From assembly GCA_938074515.1 (NCBI GenBank), contig CALJFV010000234.1:1-8800 (forward strand): 8,800 nt of DNA. Reading direction: 5' to 3'. Each line of letters begins with the position of its first letter. Position 1 is the first letter of the stretch. Source of the stretch: an uncultured Flavobacteriaceae bacterium (lineage in GTDB: Bacteria; Bacteroidota; Bacteroidia; Flavobacteriales; Flavobacteriaceae). The translations under genes were made by a program, and so were the position numbers. Of the stretch, positions 1 through 8,000 are shown one piece after another. The notes beneath the pieces were generated by a model that was not told the DNA's origin, searched no databases, and saw only the letters and a program-made list of their open reading frames with translations.

Positions 1-1103
1 ATCATGATGGTGAACAAACTCCCGATACCAAATGAATGAAACGGCAGGGCGAATAAGAACAAATAGGGCTTTCCGGGGACAAACAAGAACCAAAATAAAA
101 CATACCCGATAATTGAGATCAATTGAGAAACGATAAAGGCCTTCTTTTTACCCATCTTTTTTGACATCCGCGTGATTATTGGAATGACTAAAAAAGTGGT
201 GACTAATGCCCCTACCGACCCATGCATTGCCGGCCAATTCCCCGCACTGGCAGGATCACTGTTAAAGAGATAATGTACGATAATCAAAAAGGTATAGGCC
301 GCAATAACATTGAAAGAGTTAAAAATCAAAAAGGTCGCTCCCGCAATTTGGCGGAACTGGGGAATTTTAAACGCCTCAAAGGCTGAGGTAAAAATACCTT
401 TGATACTTCGCAAAACATAAGGCGCACTGATGGGCAAAAAGTCGTCTCGATCTAAGGTCGATTTACTTTTGATAAAAATCGCTGGAATTAATGCGAATAG
501 GGTGCACGGAATAGCCACCCAAATTGATAAATCACGAACCCCTTGGTCCGCCCCTTCTGGGAACCAAGATGGGTCATAAAGAATCACCCAAAACCAGGGC
601 GCAATCACCCAGGCCCATTGCCCGATGAACTGTGCTACGGCCATGATTTCAGTGCGTTCGTGGAAGTCCTCACTAATTTCATATCCCATGGCGACATAGG
701 GCACACTAAAAATGGTTAGGCCTAAATAAAAGACCAATGACCAACTCAAAAAGAAAATAAAATTATAGAGGACACCATCACCCTTGTGGAGTTGCCACAT
801 AGCGACATAGGCAAGCCCCATAATCAAGGCGCCTATAAGAACATATTGTCTTCTTCGGCCCCATTTGGATTTCGTATTGTCTGAAATAAAACCCATTATG
901 GGATCTGTAATGGCATCAAAAATTCGGGGCACAAATTGAATGATTCCCCAAAGTATAGCCGCAAAGCCCAGGTCTTGAACCAAAACAATGATAAATACCC
1001 CCAAGGCTGCTGGAAACATTTGATTGGCGAGCATACCAAAACCAAAAGCAATCTTCTGGCCCATTGAGACACCCTTTTTCGGCATTGATTTCACATCTGT
1101 CAT
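1..1103 (-). CDS. GPH-family (glycoside-pentoside-hexuronide) MFS sugar:cation symporter, 3' end cut off by window edge
   Basis: Inner-membrane symporter that probably imports glucose or short gluco-oligosaccharides released by the upstream glycosidases. I translated it from the ATG at 1101-1103; 367 residues are present and the frame is still open at position 1. GPH proteins are usually around 450 residues, so roughly the last two helices are missing. Two GPH signatures are visible. The cytoplasmic loop after helix 2 carries D63-A-I-T-D67-P-I-M-G-F-I-S-D75, followed by W81-G-R-R-R85. A PYVAMGYEIS...ERT segment lies at residues 135-151. About ten hydrophobic helices can be counted, with a polar central loop near residues 215-240. 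The start lies 16 bases after the GH30 stop and has no clear Shine-Dalgarno; M7 and M14 are possible later starts. The family is secure. The substrate is inferred only from the neighbours, and the coupling ion cannot be read from the sequence. Confidence 0.9.
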   Translation of the reverse strand, partial: MTDVKSMPKKGVSMGQKIAFGFGMLANQMFPAALGVFIIVLVQDLGFAAILWGIIQFVPRIFDAITDPIMGFISDNTKSKWGRRRQYVLIGALIMGLAYVAMWQLHKGDGVLYNFIFFLSWSLVFYLGLTIFSVPYVAMGYEISEDFHERTEIMAVAQFIGQWAWVIAPWFWVILYDPSWFPEGADQGVRDLSIWVAIPCTLFALIPAIFIKSKSTLDRDDFLPISAPYVLRSIKGIFTSAFEAFKIPQFRQIAGATFLIFNSFNVIAAYTFLIIVHYLFNSDPASAGNWPAMHGSVGALVTTFLVIPIITRMSKKMGKKKAFIVSQLISIIGYVLFWFLFVPGKPYLFLFALPFHSFGIGSLFTIM

Positions 1104-1119
1104 AGTCGTTAGTCTTTTG

Positions 1120-2592
1120 TTAGTTGTTTATTAAAATGGTCTGTATCGCTTGAGGCTTGAGCACCACGCGACATGGATGGTCGATTCCTTTGATATTGAC
1201 GCGCTTGAATTCATGAGTTGGGTTAAAGAGAACCACTACGTAGTTATCTGTACCCCCTTTAATCGCGGCAGCCATAAGGTCTTTATCGCCGCACTGATGC
1301 TGTATCACAACAAACCCTGGTCGGATGAATTTACTGAAATGACACATCACATAATACAATGGGGTAAAATAGATTGCATCTTGATCTGGATCAACCAGGA
1401 CAGGAGCAACACACCAGTTTTCGAACCAGTTCGGGCCGCCTTGTCGGTCTAGAACCATATTCCAATCAATCCATCCATCGACCCAATGATTCAAACACCC
1501 GATTATATCCCTGGCGTATCGATGCACTGGGGCATATTTGGGGTGTAAATATTTTTTTTCTGGCTCTCGCCAAGTATACCCCCAATCTGTAGCCTCTTCG
1601 CGCCAATACCAATCGTCCTCCTGCCATACGGGTGTTTGGGCATCACAACAGGCTTCAGTTTGGATTAAAAACTTATCTGGGGCTGCCTGGTGGGCGCGTT
1701 CAAGGGCCTGTGGAAAATAATCAAAAGTACTTTCGTACCAATGCACAGCAGTACCGTCAAAATAACGACTGTTTTCTGGGCTTTGATACATAACTGAAAT
1801 CCAATGGTCCAGTCCTTCACGATTTTGGTCATAACCCAAAATATTTAAGTGACCCAGCCCTGACCCCTCCAGTGTAGGCCCTAAGTAATCCCGAACAAAT
1901 TCAGTCATTTGTTCAGGTGTAAAATGCATACTTTCCCAATTTCCACCATTTCCATGAGGTTCATTTTCCACAGTGAATCCCCAAATAGGTATGCCCTCCT
2001 GGGCATAAGCGCGGGTATACTTAACAAAAAACTCAGCCCAAATTGGATAATATTCAGGCAATAAACCACCTCCAACCCAAGAATTATTGTCTTTCATCCA
2101 AGGAGGCGCCGTCCATGGGGAGGCGATTAATTTAAATCCCTGATCAGAAACTTTTAAAGCAGCCTTAATCATCGGGATGAGATAATCCCGATCGTGCTCA
2201 ATGCTAAAATGAGTCAAGTTTTTATCTCCGGCCACCGGAGCATAGCTGTATTGTCTGCGTGCAAAATCACATGAATTCATGTGGGTTCGCGTCAAAGAGT
2301 AATTTGCGCCCTCAGGGCCAAAATAGGCTTGTATAATTACTTGGCGCTGGGATTGACTCATTTGATGAACCAAGTAGGATGTAGCATCAGTAAACGACCC
2401 CCCAAAACCTGTGATTGTTTGACGAGGACAATCTGGGAACAACTCAACTTCGGCATCACAATCTTCATCGCTTTGAATCCAATGGCTCAATTGATTTTGG
2501 TCGATTTGCGTCAAATTTCCTCCTGATCGCGAGGTTTCATATACCTCAATTTTAATTTTGGTCTTTACCAACTGCTCATTCATCTCGCTCAT
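1120..2592 (-). CDS. GH30 glycoside hydrolase, probable beta-1,6-glucosidase/glucanase acting on laminarin branches, no signal peptide
   Basis: 490-residue retaining glycosidase of clan GH-A, family GH30. A TITGFGGSFTDA segment at residues 59-70 marks the family's N-terminal region. SPWTAPPWMK follows at 158-167. The acid/base is E211 in TVENEP (207-212) and the nucleophile is E313 in LIQTEA. W375-I-D-W-N378 closes the barrel, and a beta-sandwich tail covers about residues 425-490. Characterised Formosa GH30 enzymes from laminarin loci remove beta-1,6-linked glucose, and this context suggests the same role; glucosylceramidase-like activity is a less likely alternative. The protein has no signal peptide or lipobox. 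An in-frame TAG 12 bases before the ATG (2602-2604 on the + strand) rules out a longer N-terminus, so it is predicted to be cytoplasmic. Its ten cysteines fit that. M4 is an alternative start. It sits 14 bases after the preceding GH and 16 before the transporter. Confidence 0.9.
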   Translation of the reverse strand: MSEMNEQLVKTKIKIEVYETSRSGGNLTQIDQNQLSHWIQSDEDCDAEVELFPDCPRQTITGFGGSFTDATSYLVHQMSQSQRQVIIQAYFGPEGANYSLTRTHMNSCDFARRQYSYAPVAGDKNLTHFSIEHDRDYLIPMIKAALKVSDQGFKLIASPWTAPPWMKDNNSWVGGGLLPEYYPIWAEFFVKYTRAYAQEGIPIWGFTVENEPHGNGGNWESMHFTPEQMTEFVRDYLGPTLEGSGLGHLNILGYDQNREGLDHWISVMYQSPENSRYFDGTAVHWYESTFDYFPQALERAHQAAPDKFLIQTEACCDAQTPVWQEDDWYWREEATDWGYTWREPEKKYLHPKYAPVHRYARDIIGCLNHWVDGWIDWNMVLDRQGGPNWFENWCVAPVLVDPDQDAIYFTPLYYVMCHFSKFIRPGFVVIQHQCGDKDLMAAAIKGGTDNYVVVLFNPTHEFKRVNIKGIDHPCRVVLKPQAIQTILINN

Positions 2593-2606
2593 GTTATAAA
2601 CCTAAA

Positions 2607-3638
2607 TTATTGTGCTCTCTTTTGCGATTTAAAATGGGATTTTACAACTCTGTAGGCCTGTTTTGTATTGCGATTTATATCGACAAGTCCCCAATACTCT
2701 TCATTGGCTGTTCCATCAAATGGCACGCCGCTGCTGCCTGGAGCCCAACCCCCAACATCTTGACGCTCGGGATGCCCCGCCTTCCACCACCCATCGGTAA
2801 ACGAGAAAATCGCGACCCCCGCAGAACGCGCCTCTGGCATTAAAATCTTAGCGAGCATATGCTCAAGCGCATCGGCTTGGGCCCTTTGATTCTCGCCCTG
2901 ATCATAACCCAATTTCGCAGCGGTCATATAACTGTCTGCACCGAGCTCTGAAAAATAAACCGCTTTATCACTAATTTGTTTGAAATCTTCGAGGGCCTTA
3001 TGCGACTCATCCCAACGATAAACATTAAGCCCCCAGAGGTCTAATCCCTCTAATTGTGCGAGTAACTCGGGGGTGGGCACCTCGCCATGTGCCGTTGCCA
3101 CTGGATGATTAGGGTCTTTCTGGTGAATCGCCTGAATTGCCCTTTCGAGTGTTGTATACCACAAATCCATGGTTCCTCCAAACCACTCAGGATGATAATT
3201 ATATTCATTTCCAAGTTCCCAAAATAATATTGCAGGATGATCTTTAAATCGCGTGACATATTCGAGATAAGTACCCGAGCGCAAATCATAATTTCCTCCT
3301 TGATTGTAGCCAAAACTTGTAATCACCCTGATACCAGCATGATAAATTTGATCTAACACTTCTTCTGAATCAATAGGCTCATATACCCTTATTGTATTAA
3401 TTCCTGCCTCATTCATAAGTTCTAGATCTTCTGACAGGCGCTCGAAACTTCTCTTAGATGCTCCGATAGCTACAGGATGATAGCAAACTCCTTTAATGAA
3501 AAAAGGGCCCTGGGCCGTTTGCAACATACCTTGTTCTAACCAGACCGCTGCTGATTGTGCTGGAACACGATCCTGACAACCAAAAAGAACCAACATTGTG
3601 GTCAAGAATAAAATAATATGCCTGCTTTTTTTAATCAT
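2607..3638 (-). CDS. Short clan GH-A glycosidase lipoprotein (GH2-barrel/GH72-like), family unresolved
   Basis: 343-residue predicted lipoprotein. A lysine/arginine-containing N-terminus and hydrophobic helix (8-19) lead to the lipobox L18-F-G-C21, so the mature protein begins at Cys21. The rest is a lone TIM barrel. FFIKGVCYHP at 46-55 and GINTIRVYEP at 79-88 are beta-strand motifs typical of GH2-barrel and GH72-type enzymes. The acid/base is E145 in WELGNEYN (140-147) and the nucleophile is E231 in VYFSELGAD (227-235). FSFTDGWWK at 278-286 and YWGLVD at 315-320 resemble the end of a GH2 barrel. It lacks the beta-sandwich domains of a real GH2 enzyme and is much shorter. The context (GH17, GH30, GH149) suggests a beta-glucanase or glucanosyltransferase, but the sequence alone does not fix linkage or family. 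The start is supported by a GAGGA four bases upstream. It begins 12 bases after the GH17 stop. Confidence 0.82.
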   Translation of the reverse strand: MIKKSRHIILFLTTMLVLFGCQDRVPAQSAAVWLEQGMLQTAQGPFFIKGVCYHPVAIGASKRSFERLSEDLELMNEAGINTIRVYEPIDSEEVLDQIYHAGIRVITSFGYNQGGNYDLRSGTYLEYVTRFKDHPAILFWELGNEYNYHPEWFGGTMDLWYTTLERAIQAIHQKDPNHPVATAHGEVPTPELLAQLEGLDLWGLNVYRWDESHKALEDFKQISDKAVYFSELGADSYMTAAKLGYDQGENQRAQADALEHMLAKILMPEARSAGVAIFSFTDGWWKAGHPERQDVGGWAPGSSGVPFDGTANEEYWGLVDINRNTKQAYRVVKSHFKSQKRAQ

Positions 3639-3642
3639 TAAA

Positions 3643-3647
3643 TCCTC
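3643..3647 (-). promoter_or_regulatory. Ribosome binding site of the short GH-A lipoprotein
   Basis: GAGGA on the minus strand ends four bases before the ATG at 3636-3638. It is the only strong Shine-Dalgarno match in the operon. The phosphorylase, GH17 and transporter starts have A-rich leaders instead, and GH30 has at most an AGG eight bases upstream. This may give the second glycosidase relatively higher translation. Confidence 0.6.
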
Positions 3648-3650
3648 GTT

Positions 3651-5021
3651 TTAATGCATAGAATGGGTTTGCTCTTCGATTCCAGGAATCAAGATATCTT
3701 CGCTCAACAAATCCATGTTCCCTTTATAGGTCTTCTCAATGGATTTACCATCACGGGTCAACCCCATAAAAACATCCTGATCTGCTAAAGCCCATAGGGC
3801 GTACTTGGCTTGTCCCTCAGCGGTAAAGAGTCCAAAGTGATTTTCTGAATCTGCAGGATTCGCAGAACTTTTCCATGGTTCATCAAAAGCCTCAAAAAAG
3901 AAACAACTGATCTTGGCTTGTTGCGTCCAAGTCCTCATCGCATTGTAAAACTGAGCCTGCTTATATTCATCAGCCGCTCTCGATCCATTGGGTCCGTAGA
4001 GTCCATCTGAACTGCTGGCCCAACCTGTTTCACCGATATGCATTGGCTTTTCAACACCTATTCTTTTGAGGTACTCAGCCACTTGAGCAAACTGACCTTG
4101 ACTGTAGGCCAAAGCACCATCCATGAGCTTTTTACTGGCTGAAAATTTCAATTCATTCCCAGCCTTTGATTCCTCTTGGTCAGGGGCCCCAGTGCTTGAA
4201 TCTGGTTGATTTAATGCTTCATGCCAAAATGAGGGATTGTAATGCGTGTCGTGAAATGGATAGGTATGCACAGAAAGATAATCTACCGCGCGAATTAGCG
4301 CGTTGAGATCCTCATTGTGATACTCTGGGCCTCCACCGCCCCATGAGGCAAAATTATCTGAACTCGTTATCCAGAGACCTGTCGGTAATGCACCATTATT
4401 TTTTAAGTCTTGAAGATGGTTAACCCATCCTAAAATGACTTTAGGGGCCACAAAGTACGAAGTTGCCCAATGGACCATCGCCTCATTACCCACAGCAATA
4501 ACTTTAATGACGTGCGGATATTTTTGGGTCAAGGCCACTGCTCTCTCAATTTCTCCTTTATTCCCGGAATAATTTTCCGCATTATGATCCGGTGTATCGG
4601 TCCAAGCTCCAGCACAATCAATCCACACACCCAGCATCACGTACATCTCAAAATTGGGATCGGACTGCTGAAGCTGATCAATGGCCTTTACCACATTCGT
4701 GGCATGAGGGAACTGCATATTATAGGTGCGAAGAAAACGTATCCCCATAGCATGCATAATCCGCAAATCCTCTATTAATTGGTCGATCGTAGGTTGCTCT
4801 TGACGCACTAATCCACGATAGCCCCCGTATGAAATTGCGGGATAATCTGGATTGCCCAGAATTTCTGAAGCACTTTTTTGGTGCATAACTTTATCTTGTT
4901 TTTGATTCAATCCACACGCCACTAAACTCATCCCTAAAACCACCGAGCACCATAATCTACGACCTTGACTCAAAGTTTTCTTCAGGGAGGGAAAATTTAT
5001 TTTTTCAAGCGAATTGATCAT
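3651..5021 (-). CDS. GH17 beta-1,3-glucanase (or glucanosyltransferase) lipoprotein
   Basis: 456-residue retaining enzyme of clan GH-A, family GH17, predicted to cut beta-1,3-glucan outside the cytoplasm. The N-terminus has a long basic region (K14, K15, R21, R22), a hydrophobic stretch 26-35 and the lipobox L33-V-A-C36, so it should be lipidated at Cys36. The barrel starts near residue 60 with ISYGGYRG (63-70) and the strand GIRFLRTYN (93-101). The acid/base is E180 in IAVGNEAMV (175-183). VHTYPFHD at 251-258 is a conserved strand. The nucleophile is E331 in HIGETGWAS (328-336). FEAFDEPWK at 376-384 is the characteristic end of bacterial GH17 barrels. A polar insert at about 270-298 may be a surface loop. 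Bacterial GH17 proteins from laminarin loci are endo-beta-1,3-glucanases; a transglycosylating member cannot be excluded. The start is 24 bases after the phosphorylase stop, with an A-rich leader and no Shine-Dalgarno. Confidence 0.92.
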   Translation of the reverse strand: MINSLEKINFPSLKKTLSQGRRLWCSVVLGMSLVACGLNQKQDKVMHQKSASEILGNPDYPAISYGGYRGLVRQEQPTIDQLIEDLRIMHAMGIRFLRTYNMQFPHATNVVKAIDQLQQSDPNFEMYVMLGVWIDCAGAWTDTPDHNAENYSGNKGEIERAVALTQKYPHVIKVIAVGNEAMVHWATSYFVAPKVILGWVNHLQDLKNNGALPTGLWITSSDNFASWGGGGPEYHNEDLNALIRAVDYLSVHTYPFHDTHYNPSFWHEALNQPDSSTGAPDQEESKAGNELKFSASKKLMDGALAYSQGQFAQVAEYLKRIGVEKPMHIGETGWASSSDGLYGPNGSRAADEYKQAQFYNAMRTWTQQAKISCFFFEAFDEPWKSSANPADSENHFGLFTAEGQAKYALWALADQDVFMGLTRDGKSIEKTYKGNMDLLSEDILIPGIEEQTHSMH

Positions 5022-5045
5022 TTTTGTTTGTACTTATTTAACGAC

Positions 5046-8000
5046 TTAACTCGTCACGATTAATTGAGCAACCAAATGACTGCGTCTAAATATGGCTTGA
5101 CTCAATTCTTTGGTTAGGGTAAGCCCTGGAATTAAGACTTCACTTCCATCTGTCATGATTGCTCGGATCATCGGTGTTTCTCCACGTAAGTAAACCACAG
5201 GAACCTGACATACTGTGTAAGCTAAACTCTGCTCAGGCAATTCAATTGTTCCGGTTTTATGGGTCACATCTACATAGTTAAATTGAGCTGGGGCCTTCAA
5301 AAACTCTGACTCTGGCAGAAGAGCCCAATCAAAACTCAATTGACCCTCAGCCACTCGAATGCCAAGCTCTCCAAAACGACAAAGCAAATCTTCCTTTACT
5401 TGACCTGTCATTCCCGGCTGTTGCGCTCCTTTCCCCCCCGGAGTATGGGAATAAGGGTCTGTTGGAAATGCTCCGTAGAGTTCTGGAGATTTATGCGCCC
5501 CAATTCCGGCATTTATTTCAAAATAATGATCGTACAATCGACCGATAATTTTTGGATCTGTTTTATGGGCAACAGCCTTCTTGGTAACCTCGAATAAAGC
5601 AAGGCGTAACTTTGAAACCATGTGCCAATAGATTGAGCCAAGTCCTTCATATCCAAAGAATGTTCCTGAGCGTCCCGTAAATGATTTGTGATTAAAAATC
5701 GACTCATAGATGCTTTCGATAAGCTTGCCTTCTTCCTGTACCAGCATTTGGTATTTCTCGGGCAAATTAGACAATGCCTTATTCAGGTAATTGACATTAT
5801 TAAAATTACCATTAAAATGGTAACCCCCAAGGCAATCTTTAGTCACAACTTCCAAATTCCCTTCAGAGACGAGCTGTGACAGAAGTTTAGAAGTGGCTAA
5901 GATTTGTGGATCAATATTATTTTTCTTTAAAAAGCGCGGCAAGGTCTTGTCGGGATACAATATATAGCTGTACTGATCTTCTCTAAATAGTGCACTTGCT
6001 TTTAGGGCATCAAGCACCTCGAGGCTTTGTTCCATAGAGAGATATCCCGAACTCAACGCAGCAACTTGACCCTCTAGCATTTCCGGTAAGTGGGTAATTG
6101 AAATGCCACCATCCTCAACTACGGTCATCAAGTTATAGGCGTGATACAGATTATCAGAGCGTTTATTTGCCCGGATTGAGTGTTGCAGATGAGACAATGC
6201 TAGCTCAATAAATTCAGTCAAATCACTCAGTAACATTGGGGATTTTTTACCGGAAAAATCCTCATTATAAATTTTTTCACGATAGACACTCGTCGGAACA
6301 CCTAATCCATCCAGAATACTTCTGCGCTGATGATCTGTCATGGGCTGTTCAAGGAGGTTTTTGTGTTTGACCAAAGTCTCCTTCATAAGAACGTAGCACT
6401 GCAGTAATTCATCAGAGACAGCCACTTCCTTATGCTTGGTCTGAGCCAAAACATCTTTAAAAAATACGAGAAAGCGCCGCAAATAATAGAGCGTCACCAT
6501 GGAGACTCCATTGCCCACTAAGGCATTGTTGGCATCATTCCACTCTGGACGCTGCGTATTCATCCAAATGCCCCCCTCCGGGATGAAGTTCGCCATTTTG
6601 GCCAAGGTTGTGGCCATAATTTTCTCAATAAAATTGACCTTATAAATGAAGACGTGTGTTTCCCTTAATAGCGCTCCATCTCCGCCTATTTCATCCTTTT
6701 TAAACTGTATTTTCGCCTCTCTCTCGTGATCAAACTCAATGGTATCTTTTGGATTCTTTAGTAAATCTGAATAAGGCTTAATTCGATAAGGTACATTGGC
6801 ATAAACAAATGAATTTTCAGCAAAATAGGTCTCGAGTTTTTCTGGGTAATAGGCCTTTAAGAACTCTAAAAACTTCAATAAATAGATGATCTGATGATCC
6901 CCCCAATAGCCAATGTAAGACCATGGATTATCCGGCTCAATAGTTTCCCATTCAAAACCATCCTTAAACACACGATAAGGATTGTAACCGTCAAAGGTGG
7001 TGGCATTGAGAAATTTGAAAATCATGCCCTCGATAAATTCGGGGTAAGCATGAGCTAAGGCTTCCCAATTTTGAAAGATATCGCGCCAATTACCCTGATA
7101 ATCTAAAATTTTTGAACCATCATCCTCGTTGCGTAGGTTTATCGAAAACTTATTCCATGGGCGACTGGGGTCTCCATGGCGACGACTAAATTTTAACGGA
7201 AGATACTCGGCACAGAGACGTTGAAAATTCAGATCATCATCCTTTTTTGCCTCGTTTTGCAGGAAAAATAAATCAAACTGCTGGGGCCAACCAGCCATCT
7301 GATTCTCCTTTTTAAAATATACCTTATGGTTTGCGCGATCGATATAGGCCATAAAATCGGCCTTCTCTATTTTATAGTTATTGTCAAAAATACCACCGCG
7401 CATCACATTAAACATAGTGTTTGCAAAATGTCGAATATTTCGGCGACGATCGGCAGTAAGCTGCAGTCCGTCACTGGCAGCAATTAGCGCAATGAGTTGC
7501 TCAGTTCCCTGGGCAATATCCTGTGTTAATTCACGGTGCAGTTGATCCGGTGTTTTAAGAGATTCCCGCAGGCCAATGATATCACTCATACCTTGGCTCA
7601 AATTAGCCACCATGCACCAATTTTTGTTAGACCCAGCAGACAGTTCAAAAGACTCAGCAACAAAATAAGCGCCACGCTCTGCCTTTATATCATATTCCGT
7701 CTGAATCGCGCCCCCTGATCTAAAGGTGTCTATCTGCTTGGCAGAGAGTAAAACCGTTGGTTCATTCAAACCAAGGGACCACACGACATTGGCCTTTAGG
7801 GCCTCACTGGGTTCGGCCTTATCCGAAATAATAGCGCTTAACGCATACAGACCAAGGTGATGTGATTCTAATTCACACTTTTTGTAGGCATCCACAAGAT
7901 TACTGCTGCCGGCCTGCAATCCTTCCGGAACCCCATAGGGTAAAATATTTTGTATCCCGTCAAGGACACTTACACTTAATTCCTGAGAAGAACTGGAGGT

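Noticed and set aside
1104..1119. Possible terminator or attenuator between GH30 and the transporter
   Set aside because: The 16-base spacer has no inverted repeat or T-run and is too short; the genes look co-transcribed.
1150..1452. 100-aa open frame on the + strand inside the GH30 gene
   Set aside because: It lies antisense to the C-terminal part of GH30, has no motif, and is not supported by any promoter or ribosome binding site.
1552..1559. Run of eight T (A on the coding strand) in GH30, possible slippage site
   Set aside because: It encodes the Glu-Lys-Lys of the intact reading frame, and sequence both before and after matches GH30 in the same frame.
3050..3313. 87-aa minus-strand frame inside the GH-A lipoprotein
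   Set aside because: It is an alternative frame of a gene whose catalytic motifs are intact, so there is no sign of frameshift or a nested gene.
4470..4778. 102-aa open frame on the + strand inside the GH17 gene
   Set aside because: It is antisense to a clearly conserved enzyme, has no recognisable domain or ribosome binding site, and its composition is that of a shadow frame.
5433..5439. Run of seven C (G on the coding strand) in the phosphorylase, a possible frameshift or slippage site
   Set aside because: The frame continues through it without interruption into the conserved C-terminal segment, so no frameshift needs to be assumed.
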